A stretch of DNA of 64,000 bases. Origin: Calliphora vicina (taxonomy: Eukaryota; Arthropoda; Insecta; Diptera; Calliphoridae). The stretch lies in assembly GCF_958450345.1 (NCBI RefSeq), contig NC_088781.1:78319797-78383796 (forward strand). Direction: 5' to 3'. Position 1 is the stretch's first letter; every line of letters begins with the position of its first letter. The notes under the pieces were generated by a model. That model had not been told where the DNA came from. It worked only from the letters and a program-made list of their open reading frames with translations, and did not search any database. Positions 1 through 10,431 of the stretch are shown piece after piece. A program made the position numbers and the translations under genes.

Positions 1-154
1 ACTGGTTCTTTTCCTTTTCGGAGTACAATATTCCTAAAAAATATGATATATTTATGATACATATATAAACATCTAATAATTTCCATACCTTTTGCCATCC
101 ATCGAAAAGTCTCCTGAGAGGGCCAAGAGCATTTAAAACTTTGGTCATATCTTC

Positions 155-580
155 TCATTGAACTTTAAAATTGCTTGGAACATTTCCTCGATTCACTTTT
201 TTTTGTCGTGGACGAACTTTTTTAAGTGGTGTTGAGAATTTGTTTTTGATGGTTCTGTTGTTGATATTATTATTGTTGATGTAGCAACAGTGTTTGCTGA
301 GTTGAAAGCCCTTGGCCGAGTGAACACGGGTCATTCCGGTGCGTAGAACCGGCTTTTGTGGTAATGTTGATGTTATTATTTTCAGCAATTGGAGCAGATT
401 TGCCACAGCTGCCTCCAAGGGGCTCAGTATATTTAGCGCATTCGCAACACTTTCCCACTGTTCCTTACATTTTTTGGGAAAAGTGCCCCTGTGAAATCCT
501 TTGGCAAGAGATGGATTATTTTCCAACTTTTCCACCAGCTTTTCAAATTGGTTGGGGTTAGAAATTTTAATTTTGTCCAC
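155..580 (-). pseudogene. Zeste/Myb-SANT-like DNA-binding ORF, frame-disrupted
   Basis: A 141-codon ORF opens at an ATG at 580. Its first ~50 residues resemble the trihelix/SANT-like fold annotated as regulatory protein zeste (Myb_DNA-bind_5): a QFEKLVEKLENNP helix, an LAKG turn and a KEQWESVANALN helix. The family normally continues with a Trp-rich third helix. Here the reading turns into Gln/Leu- and Asn-rich sequence, and another frame (270-458) looks equally plausible, so I infer a frameshift near residue 50-55. Such proteins are common as the second protein of insect PIF/Harbinger transposons, where they bind transposon ends. The basic C-terminal tail would suit nuclear DNA binding. It could instead be an orphaned host paralogue, but the surroundings are all transposon-derived. 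Confidence 0.5.
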
Positions 581-885
581 GTTTAATTAATTTCGTTCTT
601 TTTTTACTTTTACTATTTAATTTTTATTTCATTTATTTGTAATACAAAACCTAAACATTTTTTTTTTTAAATACTTTTTTTGAACACAACAGCAGACGAC
701 ACTAAAAACGGTGTCGACAAAATGAAAGGCAACGTCAATGTTTCTTACAGAATACCAAACAAATGTTGACACTCATCGATAAGTGGCAATATTGTCAACG
801 AGAATACGGATTTACAACAAATGATTAAAAACGGCGTTGTGTTGTGTCGACGACGCCTAACAGAATAAGGGTGAATGACTTCTTA
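581..885. other. AT-rich spacer, no gene seen
   Basis: Poly-T/A runs and two GTCGAC-containing stretches (about 700-720 and 845-855). They may be subterminal sequence of the element carrying the zeste-like ORF. No coding signal was recognised. Confidence 0.4.
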
Positions 886-1136
886 AGGTAGGGTCACACA
901 TGACAAATATTTGACTAAAAAGACGTAACCACTAAATAAAATACATTTGAATTCTTTTATTTATTTCAAAAACTTATTTTACTTAGGATGATTCAAACCA
1001 AAAAAATTTAGTTTTATTTTATTTGATGCTGTTTGATCTTACAAAACACTTGTAAGAGTAAACACGTCAAACTAATTTGTGAAAAAAATGTGGTTACGCT
1101 TTTTTGATCAAATATTTGCCATGAGTGACCCTACCT
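886..1136. mobile_element. PIF/Harbinger-type MITE, 251 bp
   Basis: The left end begins AGGTAGGGTCACACATG and the right end is its imperfect reverse complement. The match extends about 45 bp, through ATTTGA and CGTAACCAC. The element is flanked by the trinucleotide TTA on both sides (883-885 and 1137-1139), the duplication typical of PIF/Harbinger. There is no coding capacity. It lies next to the degraded LINE at 1137. Confidence 0.8.
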
Positions 1137-1782
1137 TTATTCTTCTTCGAAATTGACGTTCATATAGAACGACAACGGTGATGCCAAATGGTAAAAAACC
1201 GCCATAAACGCTGGATTCTTTATTGCGGAATTTGGTCCTTTCCAAAAACGATGGTATAATTGAATGAGGCATGTAGTGTCAGACCCCCATGAAACGCCAC
1301 AAAGTGAGCGTAAGACGTTGATAAATTTGAAGCATCTTTTTGATATATAGTTGATATGATATTTTAAATATAATTTCTTATGGAACATAAATCCCAGGAA
1401 GTTAAAGGTGTCAATGTATTCAATAAATTCTCCACCAGTAGTAAGACGCGGTATCAGATGTGTCTTCCTTGATCTACTGAACATAATGGCCTTCGTCTTG
1501 TTTACAGATAAGTCAAGATGAAGAATCTTAAGGTTGTGTTCAAGTCGAGATATTGCAGATTGAATGCTATTCCTAGCTGCATACGCATCATGATCAGCCG
1601 GATTGAAAAGGTCCCAAACATTCATTAGACTCCAAAAACCATTCAAGACGCCAACATAGAATTCGTTCAAATATCTTCCTTAGTGTTGGTGCCATCGCAA
1701 TCGAACTGTAAGAAGATGCGATTGAGGAGGGCCCATTCTTTTTCCGCAAAGGTATAATCTTATAAATCGAAGGCAGCGACAA
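1137..1782 (-). pseudogene. LINE reverse transcriptase fragment (I/jockey-like), internally deleted
   Basis: Two minus-strand frames carry recognisable non-LTR reverse transcriptase. The segment 1782 to about 1600 has the SYSSIAMAPTLRKIFE block and the RLEWFLESN block of the fingers. The segment about 1600 to 1137 has the region after the active site: LSVNKTKAIMFSR, FNFLGFMFHKKL and the LCGVSWGSD thumb motif. The ~100 residues normally between these blocks, including the FADD active site, are missing, and the two frames overlap at 1594-1670. I infer an internal deletion plus frameshift. The SWGSD signature favours an I-factor-like or related LINE, but the clade is uncertain. Confidence 0.75.
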
Positions 1783-1862
1783 TTTGTAAATTTTTGATTT
1801 CTTGCTTCAGGTAATTTGAGTAATGTAGAAAAATGCTTTGTGTGTTGTATTGTGTGTAATTG

Positions 1863-1911
1863 ATTTTGTTTTTTTATTTCATTAGTTTTGTTTTTTTATT
1901 TCATTAGTTTT
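1863..1911. repeat. 22-bp direct duplication
   Basis: The unit TTTTGTTTTTTTATTTCATT(AG) occurs twice back to back and starts a third time. The surrounding 1783-1954 is otherwise featureless AT-rich sequence. Confidence 0.8.
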
Positions 1912-1954
1912 GTTGTACTATTGTGTAGAGGCTTTTAATGCAGTTTTAATAGGA

Positions 1955-2417
1955 GGGTATACAATTTTATTCAAAGGGATAATTAATTTTTTGTTGAGTT
2001 TTTTTATTGATGACCAATAATATTGAATATTGTAATAATAAATTAATGGGAGTATTTTTTTATTCACATTAAACAATATTTACATATGGAACCTAAATTA
2101 AGATTTTCACAATTTGAAATATTAAAGAGAAATTTGTACAATATTTGAATAAATTTACCATTTTTGTGAAAAGTTTGTTCACCAGAAACCTCAATGAAAC
2201 AAAAGAGGAAACAACTATTTCAAATAGATTTCTGCCAATTATTATTTCATACATTTTAAGTGGAGCTATTGGAAAAATTTTAGAAAATACTAAATAATTT
2301 ATCCAAATTAATAGTTCTTAGGGTATACAATTGTAATGGGAGTATTTTTGGTCATGAATAATTTTGAATATTGTAATAATAAATTAATGGGAGTATTTTT
2401 TTATTCACAATAAACAA
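1955..2417. repeat. ~340-365-bp tandem repeat, unit A and start of unit B
   Basis: Unit A opens with GGGTATACAATT at about 1955, and unit B opens the same way at about 2320. Both contain GTAATAATAAATTAATGGGA followed by TTTTTTTATTCACA and AAACAA. Unit B stops at 2417 where BEL#1 begins and resumes at 52385. Unit A shows what follows in an unbroken copy (2075-2340), which includes a short open stretch ending in GKILENTK. Function unknown. Confidence 0.8.
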
Positions 2418-3154
2418 TGTGGCTTCCGAGTTTGATTTAATTAAAAAACAACTTTTAAGAGCAACAAATATAAATTTACTTTATTTTCTTTACTTAGAAT
2501 TCTAACAAAGTATAATATTTAGCGATGCTTTAAAACAATTTGTTTTCACTGTCTCTTTAACAAACTCATATAAAAGCCATTAATAATTGACTACAATGCC
2601 TTTTAAAGAAGTAGACGATCACCAGATAGAACCGTTATTAAGAAATTGTACAATAAGAAAGAAAGAGTAACATATGCATAAACATCATGGCAGAACAAGC
2701 AAGGTACAATTATTAAAAAGTACGTTCTCAATTATACATTCCCTATAACGTCAAACAAAAGAAAATTAGAAAAAACAAAACGAAATGTCTAAGACAAAAA
2801 TAAATAAATTAAACAAATTTTTGTGTATTTACTTTTTTTCGTGAAATATTCAATTTTATTTAATTTTTTCCAAATAAATATGTGTTAGTTTTAATATAAC
2901 GTGTAAAACATTGCGAAAACAAAATAAAAAGTGATGAGAGTAAATGCGTTATTTGACGTTGTAGGGGTAAATATTGAAAACTCTCCCTAATAATTGTACC
3001 TGGTTGGTTCTACCATGCATAAACATGTATGTATGTACTTATTAACTGCATGTATATACATATATGTATATGTTTTGAGTGAAATGGGACAAACAAAATG
3101 TAATAAATAAAAGGAAAATATGTAAATAATAAATAAACAGTGGCGACGGTAACA
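2418..3154 (-). repeat. BEL#1 3' LTR (left copy), interrupted by a MITE
   Basis: Matches 9661-9961 plus 52286-52384 after removal of the 332-bp MITE and its duplicated 9 bp, leaving about 396 bp against about 400 bp in the other copy. Scattered substitutions between the LTRs (for example at 2570-2585 against 9812-9828) show this is not a new insertion. Confidence 0.85.
2686..3017. mobile_element. 332-bp MITE with 9-bp target duplication
   Basis: The left end CATGGCAGAACAAGCAAGGT and the reverse complement of the right end, CATGGTAGAACCAACCAGGT, continue together through ACAATTATT (about 29 bp with four mismatches). The duplication CATAAACAT is at 2677-2685 and 3018-3026. The other BEL#1 LTR (around 9918-9930) shows the uninterrupted site. 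A 9-bp duplication fits Mutator-like elements best, but the superfamily is inferred. No ORF. Confidence 0.8.
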
Positions 3155-3174
3155 TTCCCCCCCTTGTAAGCGAA

Positions 3175-4467
3175 TTATGAATCGATGAGCTTGCAATCCT
3201 GAGTATTACCGACATCTAGTACAGCTATTTTCGTTACGGGCCTCTCAAATATACTGGAACTGGTTCTGACTTTAACACGACGAACTTGACCACCTTTTGC
3301 GGTTGTTGTTTCAGTTATTATTCCCTTGGTCCAGTTCACTATTATAACTATATCTCCAACGGATGGTGGCTTAACTTTTTCGAACCGCTTGTTGCGCCGG
3401 ACTAAGTTAGGACCATATTCACGAACCCACCTTTTCCAAAAGTTATTTGCAAATTTCTGAGTTTGATGCCATCGTAGATCGTAGTTAGTTTCACATAACG
3501 GTTTGTATCCATCTGCGGATCCGAGGAGTAAATGGTTTGGAGTTAGTGCGTCGTCTTCAGCTGAGTCTAGAGCCACAAAAGTTAAGGGACGAGAGTTAAT
3601 TATAAATTCAATTTCGCACAGAGCACTTCTCAATGATTCGTCGTTAAATTTGAAGGTAGGGCACATTGCGTAAAGAATAGTTTTCACTGTACGTACCAAC
3701 CTTTCCCACGCAGCGCCCATATGTGGTGCCGCCGGGGGATTCAATCTCCACTTTATATCGTCGTGTTTAGGAAAGACTTGGTGTAGGTCGAGATTTTGTT
3801 TCTCCTCGCGAAGAACTCTTTCAACAGCTTTAAAATTTGTTCCGTTGTCGGCGTATATCTCTTTCGGAGAGCCACGGCGACTTATGAAATTTTGAATACA
3901 CATAATGCATGAGCTCGTGTCAAGGCTGTGGGCGACTTCAATATGAATTGCTCGAAGTGTCAAACATGTAAACAGAACACCCCATCTTTTTTCTCTGCGC
4001 CTGCCTACTGCTACATATAATGGTCCAAAAAAGTCAATACCTACGTATGTAAAAGGGCGTTCGAAGCTGGCAAGTCTTGCTGCTGGTAAAGATGCCATTA
4101 ATGGCGGCCGGGGTACAACTGACTGGTTCTTACATCGTTGACAGTTGGATCGCACACTCTTATAAAGGGTTCTCAACTTGGGAATGTAAAATTTTGATTT
4201 AATTTTGCATAGTGTTGCTTCGTGAAGACAATGATGAAAATTTTCGTGGTAATTTCGGACCAACAAAAACTTAATATAATGACTATGTGGCAGAATAATG
4301 GCGTTGTTACAATTTAGAGATTCAACTCTACCGCAAGGGCGAATGATTTCGTAATCATCTAGGAAAACATTGAGCTGTTTAAGTTTACTTCCAGGGTGTA
4401 TCTTCTTATTATTTCGTAGACTCCAAATTTCTTCTGAAAATTCATTGGCTTGGGCATACTTGAACAA
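3175..4467 (-). CDS. BEL#1 integrase
   Basis: A 430-codon open frame, part of a larger polyprotein, so the ATG at 4467 is probably internal. Order: an HHCC zinc-binding region at residues ~75-112 (HHC...CQRC); the catalytic core with the first Asp in YVGIDFFGP (~145) and the second in IYADNGTNF (~206), with the Glu region near EIEFIINSRPL (~287); then the DUF5641-type C-terminal domain typical of BEL/Pao integrases (VGDIVIIV). It inserts the cDNA into the genome. The stop at 3175 lies about 20 bp from the polypurine tract, so this is the end of pol. The frame is intact over its length although upstream domains are broken. Confidence 0.9.
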   Translation of the reverse strand: MFKYAQANEFSEEIWSLRNNKKIHPGSKLKQLNVFLDDYEIIRPCGRVESLNCNNAIILPHSHYIKFLLVRNYHENFHHCLHEATLCKIKSKFYIPKLRTLYKSVRSNCQRCKNQSVVPRPPLMASLPAARLASFERPFTYVGIDFFGPLYVAVGRRREKRWGVLFTCLTLRAIHIEVAHSLDTSSCIMCIQNFISRRGSPKEIYADNGTNFKAVERVLREEKQNLDLHQVFPKHDDIKWRLNPPAAPHMGAAWERLVRTVKTILYAMCPTFKFNDESLRSALCEIEFIINSRPLTFVALDSAEDDALTPNHLLLGSADGYKPLCETNYDLRWHQTQKFANNFWKRWVREYGPNLVRRNKRFEKVKPPSVGDIVIIVNWTKGIITETTTAKGGQVRRVKVRTSSSIFERPVTKIAVLDVGNTQDCKLIDS

Positions 4468-4653
4468 AATATGTTTCGCCTGGTATTTTACTTCAACGGG
4501 TTTTAAACTTTAATTTTTCAATATATAGTAGAAATTGCGAGAGTGCCATGTATAGACGCTTCCAATTTGAGAAATATTCGATATTAATAGAGAAACTGCT
4601 TAATTTATCAATAATCAATAAATGATTTCGTATTTCTTCATTATTGGGGCCTC

Positions 4654-5226
4654 CTACATATTCTTATCACCTTTAAAAAATACAGGACCATTGAGCCACA
4701 TATCGTCATCGGATATACAGATTTTGGTAGCATAGTCCGCAGGGTTTAATTTGGACGGCACCCAACACCATTGCGTGACATTAGTAAATTCTAATATTTC
4801 GCCAACTCTATTCATAACGAATGCTTTGAAGTTTTTAGGGTCTACCGAAAGCCATTTAAGAACTGTTTTTGAGTCAGACCAAAAGAAACATTTCTCACAG
4901 TTAAGGCGCGTTGCGCTACGAATTTTTGAGGCCAGTCTCGATCCAACTAAAGCAGCTTGAAGCTCTAGACGTGGTATAGATATGGGCTTTAATGGGGTGA
5001 CTTTTGATTTGGCTGCAACAATACGAACATCGACGTCATCATTATGCTGGATTCTGAAATAGCATACTGCAGCATATGCATTTTCACCGGCATATACAAA
5101 TGTATGTAGCTGGACATTTACCGTCAATTTCAGCAGCTTAGAGTAAGATCGCGGGATGACGATTGATGTTATTTTGACCAAATTACCAAGCCATGAAGAC
5201 CATTTCCAAACCATGAAGACCACCAA
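4654..5226 (-). pseudogene. BEL#1 RNase H region
   Basis: A minus-strand open frame of 190 codons covering the Pao-type RNase H: IPRLELQAALVGSRLA, FFWSDSKTVLKWL and CWVPSKLNPADYATK. In BEL/Pao this domain degrades the RNA strand of the hybrid. It is separated from the RT frame (ending 5269) and from integrase (starting 4467) by stops or frameshifts; 4468-4653 holds only degraded linker. A short repeated CCATGAAGACCA stretch at 5190-5222 suggests a small local duplication near its N-terminal side. Confidence 0.8.
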
Positions 5227-5268
5227 TAGTGTAATGGGATACGAAACCCAGGGGGTCGAAAATCGACA

Positions 5269-6081
5269 TTAGGACTTGAAGGACTTCCCTTTTAGTAGGG
5301 ACCACATGCGGCTGTAACAATCCCTTCGAAGCGTGGAAAATCTAGAATTATATTGGAAAACGTCATTATTGGATTCCCAATACATACCAAGAATTTTTTC
5401 TATTGCTTTAAACGAGGTCTGAGTTGCTGAGCCATCATCACACAGGTGTTGTCTTAATAGCGCTGAATTAGTAACCCAGTTTCTCATATGAAACCCAGCA
5501 GCTGCATGAATCTTTCGAACTTGAACCGCCAGTTCCTTTGCCTCTTCTTCGGTGTCCACACTATCAATAAAATCGTCCATATAATGATAGCACTTTATCG
5601 ATTTCACAGCGCGAGGATATATATTCTTAAAATCACTTGCGTTTCTATTTCTAACAAAGTGAGCGATGTAGGGTGCGCAGCTTATACCAAAGGTATTCAT
5701 TACATAAACACATGGTCGTAGAATAATGTTGCCATTTTCGAACCACAAAATCGCTGAGCATGCATGTCTTCGTCCTTAACATTTATACGATGAAACATTT
5801 CTGCTATATCACCACAAATCGCTATTTGTCCCACACGAAACTCAATTAAAATGTTAAAAAGTGACGTAAGTAAATCAGGACCACAAATTAAAAAGTCGTT
5901 TAGAGATTTATTATGCGATTTTGCTGCTGCATCCCATACTAGACGAACTTTACCAGGTTTATTCGGATTTAGGGCAACAAAAATTGGAAGATACCAGGTA
6001 CGACCTTCATGAGAAAACACTTCTGCCTCTGATACCCTTCGTGCATAACCTTTGGAAATAAGTTTATCGATTTCCGATTGC
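5269..6081 (-). pseudogene. BEL#1 reverse transcriptase, frameshifted
   Basis: Two overlapping frames. 6081-5700 has the N-terminal RT blocks (KVRLVWDAAAKSHNKSLND, CGDIAEMFHRI). 5748-5269 has the palm block with the YMDDF active site near 5578 and the start of the Pao-type connection domain. The frame changes at about 5700-5748. The 5' side is cut at 6081 by a LINE insertion; the polyprotein resumes beyond 7258. The enzyme would copy the element RNA into DNA, but this copy cannot make one continuous protein. Confidence 0.85.
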
Positions 6082-6085
6082 ATAG

Positions 6086-7254
6086 TGGAGAAGTACCACA
6101 AGGTTCAATTTTGGGTCCACTTTTATTTTCTTTGTATGTTAATGACTTGCCTAATAATGTATCCTACAGTAAAATTCATTTATATGCTGATGTACAGCTA
6201 TACATTAACACTTCGCTTAAGACCATAAATGAAAATATATGTAAGCTTAATTCGGATCTTGACAATATTTATTGCTGGGCATCAAGAAATGGTCTATGAA
6301 AATGTTTAATAATCCGTAAGAAATCCTTAAAACAAAATATTAACGTTGACATTTGTATTAACAATGAAAAAATTGAAATCGTTACTTCAGCAAAGAATTT
6401 AGGCGTTACATTTAATAGCACGCTCAGCTGGGATAATCACGTTAATATTGTAGTAGGTAAAACGTACTCAATGCTTCGTAATCTGTGGGCAACACAATTT
6501 TACACCCCAGTTAACATTAGAATGCTAATTGCTAAAACCTATTTAATGCCAGTACTACTTTATGGTTGCGAAGTTTATGCTAACTGTGATTCCGCTAGTA
6601 AGCGGAAGTTAAATACTATTTTTAACAATATTGCCTGATATGTATTTGGTCTTCATACTCATGATGGTATTGCAACCTTAAGTAAAAGGCTTTACAACGT
6701 GACCTTCAATAATCTGGTCAACATCAGGACACTTACGCTACTACACAAAATCGTTTACACTAAAGTGCCGTCATATTTATATAATCGGATAACTTTTGCA
6801 AGGTCTAATAGAGGGAATAAGGTCATAACTATTGCACACCGAAGTAAGATAACGGAATGGCAATTTTACTATAACGCAATCCATCTATGGAACAGACTTC
6901 CGAATAAAGCACAAACAAACAGCAACGTAAACACTTTTAAATCAGAAATAACGAAACATTTGAATAATGATATAACGTAACTTTACACTTTAAACTTGAT
7001 ATTGTATTTATGATAAGTATTTTTGTTAATTAGTAACTTGCACTTTTGTTAAGTTTCGTTATTTTTATTTTTAAATTGATTCTTAACTATTTTAATTTTT
7101 GATTTTTAAAATGTTTAAATTTTTCACACTTAATAAATTATTATGTTAAACTAAATTGTATTACAATAACTTCCCCTAGTTCCACACTATAATTAAAAGA
7201 TGTATGTCTTGTTGTATGGAAAAACAGATAAATAAATAAATAAATAAAATAAAA
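6086..7254 (+). mobile_element. 5'-truncated LINE (CR1/jockey-type) inserted in BEL#1 pol
   Basis: Starts inside the RT domain at VPQGSILGPLLFSLYVNDLP and continues through the active-site block, where the expected FADD/YADD reads YADV. The C-terminal part at 6699-6980 has the typical LWNRLPNK ending. In-frame stops occur (for example at 6297 and near 6637), so it is dead. The 3' end is an (ATAA)n-rich tail at about 7226-7254. The candidate target duplication is ATAG (6082-6085 and 7255-7258). Removing it rejoins BEL#1 in frame between the protease-RT linker and RT, which confirms the limits. Confidence 0.85.
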
Positions 7255-8033
7255 ATAGTCTGCTGTAACTGTGTATCTTTATTGAATTTCTTTTGGAGAC
7301 ACTTTAGGCGATGACAAGCGACTTCATAACTCTCTGGCAATTGTGGGATTTCGTGTTTCCACGATTGATTCTTCTTAATGGTGGTAGTTTCAAGAATTTG
7401 CATAGCTCTGTTGTTCTCCGACGACAAAATGTTTTCTCTTGAGGCGTGTAGATTTCTATATTGAGTATCGCACTCACATGTGTGTATATTTAGTGTAGAA
7501 AATTTATTTAAATCTGTGCCACTACCTTGCAGGGTCCATCCCAGACGAGTCTTTGTTGCAATTGGCTGAGTACGTCCGCCTTCTCTAATTTTTAAAGGAA
7601 CAGCCAGTCTCCAATTGTTAAGGCCAATTAGAACCATCGGTTTTGCATTTGTATATGACTGTATAGGCAAACCTTTCAGATATGTGTTGTCCTTGACTAT
7701 ATAATCAAAATTTATAGACTGTATTGGAAGACCAAGATTATTCACTGTATGCACATCGTAAAGTGTGAATCTAATATTATTTTTGATGCTGGATACTTCT
7801 GTATTAATTTTTACAGAATCGTTTTCAGATCGAGTTGTATCGCCAGTCCAACGTAGCTCCAAAGGTTCTTGTTTGCCGGTAAGACCTAACTTATCGAAAA
7901 GGCTTTGCTCTATTAAGGTCACTGATGGACCTTCAACTAAAAATGCGAACGTCGTCAAAGAGCCACCATTCATATAGACGAATTGGGAGAATTCTGAAAC
8001 ACTGTTTGTCTTGACTACGGTCGTTGTGTGCAT
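7255..8033 (-). pseudogene. BEL#1 protease (DUF1758-type) and linker to RT
   Basis: Minus-strand frame with the Pao retropepsin-like region: FLVEGPSVTLIEQSLFDKLG, GLNNWRLAVP and TRLGWTLQG. The catalytic motif in relatives is a D-S/T-G triad just before the RSFI-type block. Here the corresponding stretch reads LVEGPSV, so the active-site Asp seems to be absent. The last ~25 codons of the open frame read into the LINE tail. It would process Gag-Pol, but this copy is probably inactive. Confidence 0.75.
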
Positions 8034-9573
8034 TTACACTTCCACTGCGCCCTTGAGTTGCTACTTCAACAGGGTTAGATGATATTGTATATTTATGTAA
8101 CAAAGGATGATGTTTTGCCGTACAGTTGCTGATTCACACACCTTTTTGAGAAACACTTGCGCCGATGGGAATTTACTACTTTCCACTTGGCATCTCAATT
8201 CAAGGACTGGAATTCACCACAATTCTGTATTTTGTGCTGCTCACTTTTACAAAAGACACAAAATAATTTGTTGCTGTGGTCTTGCTCTGAATGATTGTTT
8301 ACAGATGCGGTCTTTTTACTACCTATGGGCGACACGACTTGGCTAGCTGCGGCTGCAATATTGTATATCCAATCGCTGAATGATTTTACTACTGGAACTT
8401 TGTCACCCTTTATGTGCATTGCCCAACTCAACTTTTGATTGTTGAGTAATTTATCAACTAAAGTTTTAACCAGAAGTGGATTATTTAAATGAGCCATTAA
8501 ATTACATGCCTCCATAGTTGAGCAAATATTTCGTATGGTGAGTGCATATTCGATGATGCTGTCGAGCCTGTCTTTAAGTGGAGGGATTTTCGTTGCTTTC
8601 TCTATCATACTATCTAGAATATGTTCTGGGCGACCGAAACACATTTCAAGTGTTTGTATAATTTCACTCACCATAGATGGAATTAGCAATTTGCTTTTTA
8701 CCAGTTCCTTGGCACGACCCCGAAGGCACGACTGTAAACGCATTAAGTTTTCACCATCAGTGTAGCCTGCTATTTCTGTGCTATTTTTATAATTACTGAT
8801 GAACAGGGGCCAGTCTTCAGGATTGCCATCGAAATTTGGCAACTCCTTTGGAATCACCTGTCTTGCTGCAATTTGCGATGCAGTTGGCTGGAAAGAAGAC
8901 ATGTTTAAAAAAGAATTTGAAGTTTGGCTTACATCACCTTGAGAAAGGATACTATATTTCTTCTCCAAATAATTTCTCTGTAGCTCTTTTTCTTCCTCCA
9001 GCTTCTGCAACTGCAGTTGTGTATGTGATGACAAAAAACCGGATGACGTTGTTGGGCCACATTGGTTGGTAGAATTGTGCTGCATATATTTTTCACCTAA
9101 GATAGTTGTTGGCAATACCTTTGCTGGAGCCATAACTTTTTCACCTAATACATTTCTATCGCTGTTTCCCTGTTGTTGCATTGGTTGCGTTTGTGCTTTT
9201 TTATATGCACCTTTTTCAGGGCCAGCATTATGTTGATTAGGTGGTTGTACAGTATTACCCCATAACGATGGACCGGGCACATCTAAAAGAGGTCTACATA
9301 TTTGGCTTGCGGGGGATGAGGCTGCTCGCAAACCTGCGGTGAACTCGGCAGTGGCATTAACGGATGGTAGTGTTTGTGAAGTGGCGGTGGATGCGCTGCT
9401 TTTAATAGCTACGGGCTGGTCGTTTCCACAGGAGCAATTCCAATTCATATTTGCCACATCACTATTTACTCCAACGCATTCAAAATGGAACCACACACAC
9501 AGGAGTCACACTGCACCATGCGATCCGTGTCTTTTAACTCACATTTATTACAATTAAATTCGGTTTGCGACAT
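8034..9573 (-). pseudogene. BEL#1 Gag with N-terminal PHD-like finger, DUF1759 and zinc knuckle
   Basis: The probable start is the ATG at 9573-9571. The first ~27 residues contain CNKC and CDSC. After a frameshift near 9497 the long 433-codon frame continues WFHFECVG and WNCSCG, together giving a PHD-like Cys/His pattern. A Gln/Asn-rich linker follows, then a coiled-coil-like LEEEKELQRNYLEKK, then the DUF1759 capsid-like domain beginning ELPNFDGNPEDWPLF, and a zinc knuckle CVFCKSEQHKIQNC. A stop lies at 8195, after which recognisable Gag tail (HHPLLHKY, read in another frame) continues to about 8040. Gag would package RNA. N-terminal PHD-like fingers occur in some retroelement Gags, but I cannot check how common they are here. 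Confidence 0.8.
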
Positions 9574-9660
9574 TTTAGTTTGTCTAATTTGAAACACGAT
9601 TTATTTGTATATTTCTATTTTTTAATTTTATTAAAAACACGAAAAATTGTTTTAAAGAAC

Positions 9661-9961
9661 TGTGGCTTCCGAGTTTGATTTAATTAAAAAACAACTTTTA
9701 AGAGCAACAAATATAAATTTACTTTATTTTCTTTACTTAGAATTCTAACAAAGTATAATATTTGGCGATGCTTTAAAACAATTTGTTTTCACTGTCTCTT
9801 TAACAAACTCAAATAAAAGCCCTTAATAATTGACTACAATGCCTTTTAAAGCAGTAGACGATCACCAGATAGAACCGTTATTAAGCAATTGTACAATAAG
9901 AAAGAAAGAGTAACATATGCATAAACATGTATGTATGTATGTATGTACTTATTAACTGCAT
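9661..9961 (-). repeat. BEL#1 5' LTR, first part
   Basis: Matches 2418-2685 plus 3027-3045 of the left LTR. It breaks at GCATG (9957-9961), where BEL#2 was inserted, and continues at 52286. Confidence 0.85.
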
Positions 9962-10431
9962 GTAAACAAATTTCTAGCTTCTTGCTAGAAATTGTTGGGT
10001 TTTTTTGTTTGTTGTTTTCTTTCAACGGGGTTGAAAGAATTGAAACCAAAGTTATTTATACGTGTGTATGTACATATATAAATAACTTTGGGTATATAAA
10101 ATGCAGGTTGCACTTACTTGTGTTTTATAATTCAAGGGATGAAAATAAAAACAGAAGAGTTTTAAAAACTTTATAAAAATGTAATTTTTATTATGAATTT
10201 GGGGTTTTTGATGTTGTGGTTTTTTTGTGGCTGCTGATGCTGCTGTAGTTAATCACAATCTAGAAGGATTGACAGGACTTCAATTGTCATCTGTCAATCA
10301 TCCTAGGCGTCATTCACAGTAGTGAAACCAACCACAGGCATGGCAAGCGGCGGGTCACATTTTATAAAAGAGGCTCCATTTCGATATCGAGAAAATCGTC
10401 GTCCTCCTCCACATCATCACGGGCCTCAAAA
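9962..10431 (-). repeat. BEL#2 3' LTR
   Basis: Near-identical to 51809-52280 apart from small indels around 10230-10290 and scattered changes. A polypurine-like GGGGGCCGGCA precedes it on the minus strand (10432-10445). The last ~23 codons of the element's 3' ORF lie within it. Confidence 0.85.

Noticed and set aside
155..580. Host regulatory gene of the zeste family
   Set aside because: Domain is frame-broken after ~50 residues, no exon structure is visible, and such proteins are common in Harbinger elements.
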